DNA of 64,000 nt from Clostridia bacterium (GTDB lineage: Bacteria > Bacillota > Clostridia > Lachnospirales > Anaerotignaceae): NCBI GenBank assembly GCA_022651385.1, contig JALCQR010000005.1, positions 123,210 through 187,209 on the forward strand, given 5' to 3'. The translations under genes were made by a program, and so were the position numbers. The notes under the pieces are model-generated. The model searched no databases and was not told the origin of the DNA. It saw only the letters and a list, made by a program, of their open reading frames with translations. This document shows positions 24,856 to 32,836 of the stretch, in pieces; position 1 is the stretch's first letter; each line of letters starts with the position of its first letter.

Positions 24856-25266
24856 TTATTCATTCATTTCAAGTTTTTCCATAAGTTCCGAGCTGTCCTC
24901 AGTAATATATATGCTTACTCTGTATTCCGCCTCAATAATGACCTTGTCTTTTTCGCATGATGCTTCACGCCTGAAAGCAAAGTATTTCTCATCATCGCTT
25001 TGAACAATTTTAATGGCCTCAAATATTTTCCCAAGCATATCTGTAAGTTCCTCATATAAACCGCATTTGCTGTAGCCTTCAATTTCAAAAACCACGTCTA
25101 AAATTCCTCTGTTCATAATCATAGACTGAATTTCAGATTTAATAGTTCTTATAAAGAAGCATGGTTTTTGTAATCCCTGAGTAACTTTCTCGTCATATAT
25201 TCTGAATTCATCTCCGAAACAGTTGTCTAAAGCCGTTTCAATGGCATTTTTAATTTTTTCTTCCAT
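24856..25266 (-). CDS. Phage tail terminator family protein
   Basis: A 136-residue protein with the pattern of the tail terminator/completion family found before the sheath gene in PBSX-like clusters (DUF6838-type): CFGDEFRIYDEKVTQGLQKPCFFI, a central FEIEGYSKC strand and a VIIEAEYRVSIYI strand near the end. It would cap the tail tube at the head-proximal end. The fourth-codon ATG is chosen because AAGGA is nine bases before it and touches the first ATG. Confidence 0.7.
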   Translation of the reverse strand: MEEKIKNAIETALDNCFGDEFRIYDEKVTQGLQKPCFFIRTIKSEIQSMIMNRGILDVVFEIEGYSKCGLYEELTDMLGKIFEAIKIVQSDDEKYFAFRREASCEKDKVIIEAEYRVSIYITEDSSELMEKLEMNE

Positions 25267-25281
25267 TCTAATCATTCCTTG

Positions 25282-25629
25282 TTAAGGATTTTCATCAAAA
25301 ATATCAATCTCTGTTTCCTGATGCGTTATGTAATGCTTTCCTTCTGAGGCCGCCTTATATTTTACTGTTGTACCCATGTGGTAAACAATAATTACGTCAC
25401 CGCTTTCAATTTGGGGCTCATTTTCAAGAAAAAGCCGTACACTTTGGTTCTTTGTGCTTATAGTATTTGTTTCACTGTCAAAACCACTTTTTAAAAAACT
25501 CAGCTTGCAATTTACAGAATCATATTTAAGACTGTATGTGTTTTTTGTAACAGCTCCGCTTTTTTCCTCAGTGCATCTGTATACGTCACATTTGTCATTA
25601 AAAAGCAGTTTTGCCTGTTTTAATTCCAT
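25282..25629 (-). CDS. Phage head closure protein (YqbH-like)
   Basis: A 115-residue beta-rich protein in the head-completion slot. It contains the pattern DKCDVYRCTEEKSG near the start and GDVIIVYHMGTTVKYKAASEG later, resembling small head-closure proteins such as YqbH and SPP1 gp16. The call rests on position between a connector and a tail terminator as much as on sequence. The ATG overlaps the previous gene and follows AGGAGG. Confidence 0.65.
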   Translation of the reverse strand: MELKQAKLLFNDKCDVYRCTEEKSGAVTKNTYSLKYDSVNCKLSFLKSGFDSETNTISTKNQSVRLFLENEPQIESGDVIIVYHMGTTVKYKAASEGKHYITHQETEIDIFDENP

Positions 25630-25931
25630 TTTAACCTCCTGAATTTTTCAAGCTTTGCTTTGTAGTTGTTTATATAGCTGTATCCCACATCCTCTAAAAA
25701 TGTCATAGATACATCGCCTTCCGAAATGCTTTTAAGTTTTTCTCCGTCGCATTCTCTGCTGTAAATGTCCGCCGCAATTTCGGCACATATGTCGTCAAGA
25801 GAGTCGTCTGTAATTTCATTTATGTTGCAGTAACCGCAGATTATTTCATTAGCTCGCTTTACGGCAAAATCAAGGCGTTCATTATCAGTGCTTTTTCCAT
25901 AAATTAAGTTTGCTTTTTCGAGTGTGTTCAA
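25620..25931 (-). CDS. Phage head-tail connector protein
   Basis: A 103-residue, mostly alpha-helical protein: DERLDFAVKRANEIICGYCNI, then DICAEIAADIYSREC and the final LEDVGYSYINNYKAKLEKFRRL. This is the layout of HK97 gp6/YqbG-type connector subunits, which form the ring below the portal. The start appears to be TTG behind GGTGATTT. It directly follows the major capsid gene. Confidence 0.7.
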   Translation of the reverse strand: MNTLEKANLIYGKSTDNERLDFAVKRANEIICGYCNINEITDDSLDDICAEIAADIYSRECDGEKLKSISEGDVSMTFLEDVGYSYINNYKAKLEKFRRLKWN

Positions 25932-25948
25932 ACAAAATCACCAGTCTT

Positions 25949-26824
25949 TCATGATTCCTTTTTGCTCATAAAGATGCCTTTTGCCCTGTTTTCGTAAACA
26001 AAAGCGTCATGATAAAGTCTGAACTGGAAAAGCCAGGCGTCAAGCTTCTGGTTTTCGTCAGGCGAGAAAACTTTAGGCATGGCAAATTTTTTTGCCTGTA
26101 CAACGCTTTCCGGATATATCATCATAAAGTTAATGCCTACAGCAGCGTCGGCTTTTGCATATCCCCAGCTGTCGGCACCGTCGTTAAGAGTAATACCAGT
26201 GTAAAATCTCGTTTTAGGAACATAAAAAACACTCATGTTGTTGTATTTTGTAACGACAGTGTTGGCTTCGTTTTCATTTGTCCATTGACGTGATAAAGCA
26301 CTGTTAAAAGCAGGCTTTAATTCGCTGCTTACAAAAAGCATACGTCCTTCCTGAGGCACTTCGGCGTCGTCCATCTGCATTGAAGCGTCGTCAATTTTTG
26401 TAAGAATGTTGTCTTTCGTAATTGTGGCCGCATCTGTGCCGATTCCGTTAGATGAAGCGTATTTTGCAAATCTGTAGGCGTCAAGCTCAGGTACAACCCA
26501 TTCTCTCATAAAGTTTCCGGTAACTTTTCCGAAAACCATTCCTAATGTTTCCTCGTCGTCCATTCTGTCAACAGAGATTTCTTTGCCTCTTTCCTGTGAA
26601 AGCTTTAAAGTTTCCCATGTTGCAGTCACATCGCCTTTCGGGTATCCGTTTGTTCTCGAATAATTGCCAAGGCCAGTCGTTGATACTTTTAATATTTTAA
26701 TTTCGTTTGCGCCTGTAAAATCGGTCATAGAGTTTGAATCAAGATTTTCCGTCACAGATTCCGCTTTGTATATTTCGTCAACTACAGGTAAAAATTTTGA
26801 TGCATAATCAATGCTGTTTGCCAT
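25949..26824 (-). CDS. Phage major capsid protein
   Basis: A 291-residue HK97-fold-type capsid protein. Family cues are the short N-terminus with YASKFLPVVDEIYKAESVT, the TGLGNYSRTNGYPKGDVTATWET segment, the DRMDDEETLGMVFGKVTGNFMREWVVPELDAYRF core and the final YHDAFVYENRAKGIF. No scaffold protease is encoded, and no N-terminal delta domain is seen; the preceding gene probably supplies scaffolding. AAGGGGGA precedes the ATG. Intact. Confidence 0.88.
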   Translation of the reverse strand: MANSIDYASKFLPVVDEIYKAESVTENLDSNSMTDFTGANEIKILKVSTTGLGNYSRTNGYPKGDVTATWETLKLSQERGKEISVDRMDDEETLGMVFGKVTGNFMREWVVPELDAYRFAKYASSNGIGTDAATITKDNILTKIDDASMQMDDAEVPQEGRMLFVSSELKPAFNSALSRQWTNENEANTVVTKYNNMSVFYVPKTRFYTGITLNDGADSWGYAKADAAVGINFMMIYPESVVQAKKFAMPKVFSPDENQKLDAWLFQFRLYHDAFVYENRAKGIFMSKKES

Positions 26825-26838
26825 TTAAAATCCCCCTT

Positions 26839-27285
26839 TTATTTAAGTCCGGCACCTTTTCTTGCATAGTCCATAAAAGACTTTTTACGTTTTGATAGAT
26901 TGCCTTTGGATACTCCGGTTCCCACCAGATTTTCACTTTTTTGAGTAAAAAGATACGGGTCGCTTTTCATAATTCTTGAAAGGTCGACACATAGATTTCC
27001 GTTTTCGTCGTTAAAAATATCGCCTTCTTCAATAAGAGCTCTTATGGCTTTGATATTTTTACCGCCGCATTTTTGGATTTCATTGTCAATTAACGACTGC
27101 TTTTTCTCATTTTCAAAATCATTTTTTAGCTTCTGAATTTCAGCCAAGTATTTTTCTTCTGTCTGATTTTTGTTTTCGTCAGAAACACTTTTTTCAACGT
27201 AATTTTGCTCAATAAAGTTTTCAATTCCTTTTAGTTTTTCTTCATTGTCCAAATCACTGTTTAGAATGTCTGAAAGCTGTTGCAT
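26839..27285 (-). CDS. Phage scaffold protein, GP20/DUF4355-like
   Basis: A 148-residue charged protein with a coiled-coil middle (EEKYLAEIQKLKNDFENEKK) and a basic, polar end (KGNLSKRKKSFMDYARKGAGLK), as in minor structural GP20 scaffolds. Such proteins guide shell assembly and leave or stay inside the head. GAAAGGAGA precedes the ATG. It lies between portal and capsid, the usual scaffold place. Confidence 0.8.
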   Translation of the reverse strand: MQQLSDILNSDLDNEEKLKGIENFIEQNYVEKSVSDENKNQTEEKYLAEIQKLKNDFENEKKQSLIDNEIQKCGGKNIKAIRALIEEGDIFNDENGNLCVDLSRIMKSDPYLFTQKSENLVGTGVSKGNLSKRKKSFMDYARKGAGLK

Positions 27286-27324
27286 AAAATATCTCCTTTC
27301 ATCCCGCCTCTGCCCGCCCGTAAA

Positions 27325-28767
27325 TTATTTTTCTTTGCTTATCTCATCAACAAAAGGATGATTGCTTATAAGTGTTTCGTCGCTTATAAGTCCTTCCGAC
27401 ATCTGTATCATCTGTACTGTCTCATAATCGTTCGTGATAGCGTTTCTTCTAAGACAAACGTTTATCATGTCGGTGCTGTAATTAGTTTTGTGCTTTCGGT
27501 TGTAGTCTTCAATCATGTACCATAAAAGCTCGTTTATGCACTTTTTAAGCTGAACACTTATGCCGGCGGCTTTTAGCTCCAGCAGTGTGTATTGGAATTT
27601 AAGTGTAACGCCGCTTGTTGAGCTTCCAAGCCTGTCAACATCGGTGTCAACACCTTGGCCGAACTGGAAAATGTCTTTTCTCAGCATTTTCATGTAGTTT
27701 AGCCGTCCTTCCATTGAGATGTCGGTCTGTTTTGCCTCCACATTTCCGCTGCTGTCGGAGATGTTTACAGCTTTGTTTATCTGTAACTTTTTCGCTATTG
27801 CTCCTGCCGTTTCTCCGCCATACCCCTGTATTACCCAGTAAAGCTCAACAAGGTCAAGCAAATTGTTTGTTGCTTCGCTTGATAATAAGTCATATGCATC
27901 AATTAGCCCTTTTACAGCCTCAAGGTCGGTGGTTGCTCTTGAGTTGTTTTTGAGAATAATAAACGGTACTTTATTCCAGTTGTTTTCACTTCTTTTTTTC
28001 TCAAATCCATCCTCAAGACTCACATTCCACCAATGGGGACATGGATTCTTGTCCACACTTTCATCATAAATAAAATTGTGGTTGTCATCTTCCACGTAAT
28101 ATGTGACGTTTTCTTTTGTCCACCATTCAACACGTTTTCTTATATATTTGTGCCCGTTTCTTATAACTATGGTGTCATAGTACCTAATAAGCTGTTCAAG
28201 ATCAGTTTCAAATCTGCTGTCATATATTGGAATGATTTCCTCTGCCGGAACAATGCAGAATTTAAGTTCGCCGTTTTTGTCATAATAAACATGCAGTGCT
28301 TCGTAACCTTTGTTGCTTGCACCTGTAAGAAGATTTTGTAAAACCTCGTTAAAATCCTCGCTTGTAAATTTGTCTACAGCTTTCTCAAATTTGCTGTCTT
28401 TTTCTTTGTCGAAATTTACTCTTATGACAGGTTTTCTGCCTATTATGTATCCAACCTTTTGGTCTACAAGAATCCTGTGAAAAGCATTCACATTGTGGTG
28501 GTTGCTTCTGTTCGGATTTGTAAAATTGGTTATTTTTTCACTTTCGTCGCCGTTATCATCAGTCACGCTTTCGGATATTCGGCTTTGCCTGAAATCCTTT
28601 TTGCATATGTCGTGGTCGTAAGTGTAGTACCTCTCACCTTCAATCATTTTTCTTTTTTTGTCGCTGTTTTCATCTTCGTTTATGATGTATTTCAGTATGT
28701 CGCTTTCGTTTATTTTTCTGTCGGCGGTAATCTTCGCATTAATTAAGTCAGTTTCTGTTAAAAACAT
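27325..28767 (-). CDS. Phage portal protein, SPP1 gp6-like
   Basis: A 480-residue portal protein, the twelve-subunit DNA gate of the head. It contains the family's GERYYTYDHDI near residue 45, the NAFHRILVDQKVGYIIGRKP stretch, SGVTLKFQYTLLELKA in the later half and EWWTKENVTYYV. The ATG is placed just after the terminase stop behind GAGG. The gp7-like minor head protein that often follows SPP1-type portals is missing. Confidence 0.92.
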   Translation of the reverse strand: MFLTETDLINAKITADRKINESDILKYIINEDENSDKKRKMIEGERYYTYDHDICKKDFRQSRISESVTDDNGDESEKITNFTNPNRSNHHNVNAFHRILVDQKVGYIIGRKPVIRVNFDKEKDSKFEKAVDKFTSEDFNEVLQNLLTGASNKGYEALHVYYDKNGELKFCIVPAEEIIPIYDSRFETDLEQLIRYYDTIVIRNGHKYIRKRVEWWTKENVTYYVEDDNHNFIYDESVDKNPCPHWWNVSLEDGFEKKRSENNWNKVPFIILKNNSRATTDLEAVKGLIDAYDLLSSEATNNLLDLVELYWVIQGYGGETAGAIAKKLQINKAVNISDSSGNVEAKQTDISMEGRLNYMKMLRKDIFQFGQGVDTDVDRLGSSTSGVTLKFQYTLLELKAAGISVQLKKCINELLWYMIEDYNRKHKTNYSTDMINVCLRRNAITNDYETVQMIQMSEGLISDETLISNHPFVDEISKEK

Positions 28768-28769
28768 TT

Positions 28770-30002
28770 CTACCTCACTTTCACCATATCCATGTCGAAT
28801 TGCCTTGAATATCTCACAGCGTCAATGGAGTGATTGTTTTTATCGGGATAAAAAGCTCTGAATCCGCCGTAATCATCTTTTTCAAGTTCATATTCCAAAA
28901 ATTCCTTGGCGGTATACGGACATCTTTGGCTGTCAATGATAATTTCATCCATTCCCTGAAGCCATTTGATTCCATAATCAATGCTGCCTTTTCCCTTTTT
29001 AGCTCCAATGGCATTTAGCCCTTCGTAGTTAAGTTCGGCAATGCTTTTCGGCTCTGCGCTGTCGCAAATTATGACTCCGTTTTCTTTGTTTTCGGCCTTA
29101 ATAAGCTCTGCTGCACTGCGGTTAGAGAGCCCAACTGCATGAATTTCGTAAAAAATAAAAAGCCTCCTTTTTTTTCTGTCAAAATTGTTAACCGTATAAT
29201 GCAAAGGGTCGTTTGCATATCCCCAGTCAAGTCCTCTTGAAAGATGTTCAAAGCTTTTGATTTCATCTTCACTTATTTTTCTTATAATAATGTTTTTAAA
29301 TACCTCTCCTCCGTTTCCTGTAGGCACTCCAAGATATTCGTGTTTGTAACTTTCGTAGTCAGAATTTTTAAGATATTCAGCTTCTGTAAAAAACTGATTT
29401 CCAAGCCAATCTTTCGGAACATCGAGATAAGTGCTTTCATATACTTTTTTGTCAGGTCTGTTTTTGATTGATTCAGTGTTTACCCAGCTTGAAATACTTC
29501 TAGGTGGATTGTAGGAATAAAAAATAACAAAATTGTTTCCGCCTCTCATTAAAGATTGGTTTATGTTTCTTATTTCTTCCATTCCGTAAAATTCATCTGC
29601 TTCCTCAAACCAAATAAATTTTGCATAACCCTTCTTAAATTTAGTTGATTTGATTTTGCTTGGATTGTCGGCACCTCTGAAAATAATTTTTTGCCCGGTA
29701 TTTTTTAAAGAAAGCTTCGGCGGAGTTTGCCTTTCTTCCCAATAGTCTGAAACACCAAGCATGTCAATGGCCCATAAAAGCTGTTCAAAAACGCTGTCTT
29801 TTAAATTGTTTCCTATTTTTCTCAGTGCCACAGCGTTGGCATTGGGATCCGTCATCATTCCCAGAATAATTTCAATTGAAATAAATGATGATTTGCAACT
29901 ACCTCTGCCGCCTTTAAACCAGTAGTGGGTATATTTTTGGTTGCATATGTCGCTGTGTGCCTGAAAGAACGCCGGCGCTATCAGTTCACTCAGTTTAACC
30001 AT
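28770..30002 (-). CDS. Phage terminase large subunit, PBSX family
   Basis: A 410-residue packaging motor. The N-terminal ATPase shows Walker A GGRGSCKS (31-38) and a Walker B-type FIWFEEADEF; the C-terminal nuclease half shows LDWGYANDP, CDSAEPKS and NNHSIDAVRY with its acidic metal ligands. It resembles XtmB of PBSX. The chosen ATG (MVKLSELI) overlaps the small-subunit stop by eight bases. All motifs are intact, so packaging activity is plausible despite the missing lysis and integration genes. Confidence 0.93.
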   Translation of the reverse strand: MVKLSELIAPAFFQAHSDICNQKYTHYWFKGGRGSCKSSFISIEIILGMMTDPNANAVALRKIGNNLKDSVFEQLLWAIDMLGVSDYWEERQTPPKLSLKNTGQKIIFRGADNPSKIKSTKFKKGYAKFIWFEEADEFYGMEEIRNINQSLMRGGNNFVIFYSYNPPRSISSWVNTESIKNRPDKKVYESTYLDVPKDWLGNQFFTEAEYLKNSDYESYKHEYLGVPTGNGGEVFKNIIIRKISEDEIKSFEHLSRGLDWGYANDPLHYTVNNFDRKKRRLFIFYEIHAVGLSNRSAAELIKAENKENGVIICDSAEPKSIAELNYEGLNAIGAKKGKGSIDYGIKWLQGMDEIIIDSQRCPYTAKEFLEYELEKDDYGGFRAFYPDKNNHSIDAVRYSRQFDMDMVKVR

Positions 30003-30372
30003 CTTTTTTGTCCTTAGGAATGTCGTCCAGAATTTGAACAAGATTCATGGCGGCAACATTTGTATCTTGTTTGTATTTGTTCTTTAATTCAAAATACAGT
30101 TTTATTGCTTGAACATTTCCTTTTATGCATTGTTCTAAAAGACTTTTCCAAACAGAAGCAACTTCTCCGATAGTAACTTTGTCCACAAGACAGTCAAGAT
30201 ATTTGCGAAATTCTTCTGTTCCAAGCCATTGGTATAAGGTATTTAAACTTATCCCGGCTGTTTCGCATATATTTGTAAGGTCTGTGTTAAAGCTATCTCC
30301 AACAAGAATTTCAGCTGTTTTTTTTTGCTTTGAGTTTATTTTTTTCTCTGTACCTACATTAATCACCTCCAA
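29995..30372 (-). CDS. Phage terminase small subunit-like (phBC6A51-type HTH)
   Basis: A 125-residue protein with an N-terminal helix-turn-helix (ISLNTLYQWLGTEEFRKYL) and a helical end. It resembles small terminase subunits that recognise phage DNA and load the motor, and it lies directly before the large subunit. The start codon is uncertain: TTG at 30372 or GTG two codons later, both after AAGGA. No ATG is in frame nearby. Confidence 0.75.
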   Translation of the reverse strand: MEVINVGTEKKINSKQKKTAEILVGDSFNTDLTNICETAGISLNTLYQWLGTEEFRKYLDCLVDKVTIGEVASVWKSLLEQCIKGNVQAIKLYFELKNKYKQDTNVAAMNLVQILDDIPKDKKDG

Positions 30373-30428
30373 AATCCTTAACAGAATTATTTCTGTTTTT
30401 TTGAATTTCTGGTTATATCTTAAATAAT

Positions 30429-30824
30429 TTAAACTTGTATTTGGTTACCCATTTTATATTTCATGCAATAAAGATTAAAAAAGAAAAGTCTGCGCAGTTC
30501 ATAAAATCTTCGTCTTCCGCAGGGAACATCCATATACTCATATGAAATACCGTCTGTTACGTTTTTAAGTATGTATGAATAAAGCTGGCTGTCGGCCTTT
30601 TTGGCTGCCGTTTCAATCATGTTTATGTCACTTTCAAGCATTTTAATTTTTTTCTTGTTTTTAAGCCCTTTTAAATTTTCATTATGTTTTTTCAAACAAT
30701 AAAGCCTGTTAACGGCCTTTTTTTTCTCACTGTATTGCAGACAAAAATATTCAAGTTCTCTGTAAGCATAAAGTGATATGTTATACTGTGATAGATTTAT
30801 GTCTCTTTTTCTGATTTCGTCCAA
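30429..30824 (-). CDS. Phage-type small helical protein, possible transcription regulator
   Basis: A 131-residue, Lys/Tyr-rich helical protein. Its end, ILKNVTDGISYEYMDVPCGRRRFYELRRLFFFNL, resembles a phage family often found just upstream of terminase genes and thought to act like ArpU/sigma-type late regulators. It likely begins at TTG (30824) because no in-frame ATG fits. It overlaps the end of the 45-codon gene upstream. The function is inferred from position and weak similarity. Confidence 0.6.
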   Translation of the reverse strand: MDEIRKRDINLSQYNISLYAYRELEYFCLQYSEKKKAVNRLYCLKKHNENLKGLKNKKKIKMLESDINMIETAAKKADSQLYSYILKNVTDGISYEYMDVPCGRRRFYELRRLFFFNLYCMKYKMGNQIQV

Positions 30825-30934
30825 AGCTCGTCATCGTCCCTCCATGTTTGAATAGTATTTGAATCCTGTGGCACACCGTATTTTTCCATTTGGATTATTA
30901 TTGGATCATCCAAGTCCTTGTTGTCGTTTTTCAT
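30797..30934 (-). CDS. Small acidic phage ORF (45 residues)
   Basis: A short reading frame (starts MKNDNKDLDDPIII, ends WTKSEKET) begins with an ATG behind GAAGGA. It fills the gap between the XRE-type regulator and the next phage gene and overlaps that gene by 28 bases. It contains two Trp residues and many acidic ones. No family is recognised. It fits the tight gene packing of the operon, so it may be real. Confidence 0.5.
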   Translation of the reverse strand: MKNDNKDLDDPIIIQMEKYGVPQDSNTIQTWRDDDELWTKSEKET

Positions 30935-30945
30935 AATTATGTCCT

Positions 30946-31167
30946 TCATAAGCCCGTAAAATATCTGTTAAATTCAGAAGGATGAATTTTCAAAATACAA
31001 CTAATACGTTTTGCTTCATCAATGTTCAGAGCCGTATACCCATTTAATTTGTTGTTTATGGCATCAATGCTTATGCCGATTTCATCAGAAAGTTTTTTAT
31101 ATGAACATTTTCTTCTTTTCATAAGCATTTTAAGGTTACTGAACTCACTGTATTTTTTAATTTTCAC
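30946..31167 (-). CDS. XRE-like helix-turn-helix regulator
   Basis: A 73-residue DNA-binding protein with a single Cro/C1-type helix-turn-helix (YKKLSDEIGISIDAINNKLNGYTAL and an ILKIHPSEFNRYF tail). It is the promoter-proximal gene of the phage remnant, translated from GTG behind AGGAGGGG. It may control its own promoter and the whole packaging and tail operon. It is too short to be a CI-type repressor with an oligomerisation domain. Confidence 0.8.
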   Translation of the reverse strand: MKIKKYSEFSNLKMLMKRRKCSYKKLSDEIGISIDAINNKLNGYTALNIDEAKRISCILKIHPSEFNRYFTGL

Positions 31168-31194
31168 TTTATCCCCTCCTTATTGATATAAATA

Positions 31195-31223
31195 AAATTA
31201 TCATACACATATTACCGTGTCAA
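31195..31223 (-). promoter_or_regulatory. Promoter of the phage operon
   Basis: On the minus strand TTGACA (31218-31223) is followed after 17 bases by TAATTT (31195-31200), 28 bases before the GTG start of the XRE-like gene. The region 31224-31399 upstream is AT-rich and also holds the ribosome site of the divergent MATE gene. Confidence 0.65.
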
Positions 31224-31399
31224 CAAAATATGCTATAATTCGTGATATTTCGTCAAAAACTGCACATAACGTTATTAAATATATTAATGAAATTTTGTAA
31301 TATTTTCGTGTAAAAAATGTAATTTATTTCAAAAAAATAAGGTGACAATTAGAGCTATCAGCGCTACAATATAAGAATAAGTTATGTAAGGAGTAAAAA

Positions 31400-32770
31400 A
31401 TGCAGAAAAATGATTTTTCAGAAGGTTCAGTAATAATAAATATAATAAAACTTGCCGTTCCAATGACATTGGCACAGCTTGTAAATGTTTTGTATAATGT
31501 AATAGATAGGATATATATAGGACATTTGGGCACACAATCGGCAAATGCTCTTACAGGTCTTGGTGTTTGTCTTCCGTTTATATCTGTAATAATAGCTTTT
31601 TCAAATTTAATCGGAATGGGCGGAGCTGCTTTGTTTTCAATAGAAAGAGGGAAAGGGAATATAGATGAGGCTGAAAAAATACAGTCAAATAGCTTTGTTC
31701 TTTTGATTCTTTTTAGTATTTCGCTAATGTTTGTCGGATATGTTTTTAGAAAACCATTGGTGTATATGTTTGGCGGAAGTGAAGTCACATATCCATTTGC
31801 TGAAAGCTATATAACCGTATATTTGTGTGGCACTGTTGCACAAATGCTTTCTCTTGGGTTAAATACATTTATAAACGCACAGGGCTTTGGAAAAACCGGT
31901 ATGGGCACAGTGGCAATAGGAGCTGTTGTAAATATCGTTCTTGATCCTTTGTTTATATTTGTACTTGACATGGGAGTCGTAGGAGCTGCTTTTGCAACAA
32001 TAATATCTCAGTTTGTTTCTGCTGTATGGACAATAAAATTTCTTACAGGGAAAAATGCTTTTATTAAAATCAGAAAAAGAAGTATGCTGTTAAGCGCTTC
32101 AAGAGTAAAAAAAATAATTTTGCTTGGTACAGCAGGATTTACTATGTCAATAACAAATAGTATTGTGCAGGTTGTATATAACTCAAATCTTCAGCTGTAT
32201 GGCGGCGATGTATATGTGGGAGTAATGACAATAATAAATTCTGTCAGAGAAGTGGTTCAAATGCCAGTTTCCGGTATATCCAGTTCAGCTCAGCCTGTAA
32301 TGGGTTTTAACTATGGAGCAATGAAGTACGGGCGTGTAAAAATAGCAATAAAATTCATGTCATTTGTTTTGATTTTATATACTTCAGTAATGTGGCTTAT
32401 AATGTTTCTTTTTCCCGGATTTTTTATCGGTTTGTTCAGTAAAGACAGTAATTTATTGTCTGTTGGAATAGGTGTTTTTCATATATACTTTATAGGCTTT
32501 TTTATGATGGCCTTTCAATATTGCGGTCAGTCTGTTTTCACGTCTTTGGGCTTTGCAAAAAGAGCAATATTCTTTTCAATATTCAGGAAATTGATATTGA
32601 TTGTACCGTTAATATATATCTTACCAAAGATAGGTTTTGGCACAAATGGTATATTCATGGCTGAGCCAATATCAAATTTTGTAGGAGCTTCATTGTGCTT
32701 TGTCGTCATGATTTTAACCGTATATAAAAAGCTAAATATAAAAAATACCGATATTAAAAACAAACAATAA
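31400..32770 (+). CDS. MATE family multidrug/Na+ efflux transporter
   Basis: A 456-residue, twelve-helix inner membrane exporter of the MATE family (DinF/NorM-like), which uses H+ or Na+ gradients to expel cationic drugs or metabolites. Visible parts are the N-terminal LAVPMTLAQLVNVLYNVIDRIYIGHLG with the conserved Pro and Asp-containing loop, the ISSSAQPVMGFNYGA motif halfway, which is typical of the second bundle, and a last helix before a polar tail. TAAGGAG precedes the ATG. Single gene with its own terminator; substrate unknown. Confidence 0.93.
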   Translation: MQKNDFSEGSVIINIIKLAVPMTLAQLVNVLYNVIDRIYIGHLGTQSANALTGLGVCLPFISVIIAFSNLIGMGGAALFSIERGKGNIDEAEKIQSNSFVLLILFSISLMFVGYVFRKPLVYMFGGSEVTYPFAESYITVYLCGTVAQMLSLGLNTFINAQGFGKTGMGTVAIGAVVNIVLDPLFIFVLDMGVVGAAFATIISQFVSAVWTIKFLTGKNAFIKIRKRSMLLSASRVKKIILLGTAGFTMSITNSIVQVVYNSNLQLYGGDVYVGVMTIINSVREVVQMPVSGISSSAQPVMGFNYGAMKYGRVKIAIKFMSFVLILYTSVMWLIMFLFPGFFIGLFSKDSNLLSVGIGVFHIYFIGFFMMAFQYCGQSVFTSLGFAKRAIFFSIFRKLILIVPLIYILPKIGFGTNGIFMAEPISNFVGASLCFVVMILTVYKKLNIKNTDIKNKQ

Positions 32771-32821
32771 AAAAGGACCGCGGTACAATGAAATTAATCA
32801 TTGTGCCAAGCGGTCTTTTTT
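32771..32821. terminator. Bidirectional terminator between MATE gene and etfA
   Basis: GACCGC and GGTACAATGA pair with GCGGTC and TCATTGTGCC around AATTAA, flanked by A and T tracts. It ends the MATE transcript and the convergent acd-etfBA transcript. Confidence 0.85.
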
Positions 32822-32836
32822 TATTGATTAAGCTAA

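Larger units (their letters stand above)
17826..31167 (-). mobile_element. Remnant of PBSX-like contractile-tailed prophage
   Basis: Eighteen co-directional genes, tightly packed and reading toward tRNA-Arg, cover regulator, packaging, head, sheath, tube and baseplate functions in the usual PBSX/skin order. Missing are integrase, repressor-excisionase block, prohead protease, minor head protein, tape measure, tail fibres, holin and endolysin. No frame is broken. The right edge touches the tRNA-Arg terminator; the left edge lies before the MATE gene. No copy of the tRNA 3' end was found on the left side, so the attachment site cannot be confirmed. Confidence 0.85.

Noticed and set aside
31168..31399. 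Left attachment site matching the tRNA-Arg 3' end
   Set aside because: I searched this gap for GTTCGAATC and CGCGCAC and found neither, so no direct repeat supports an attL/attR pair.
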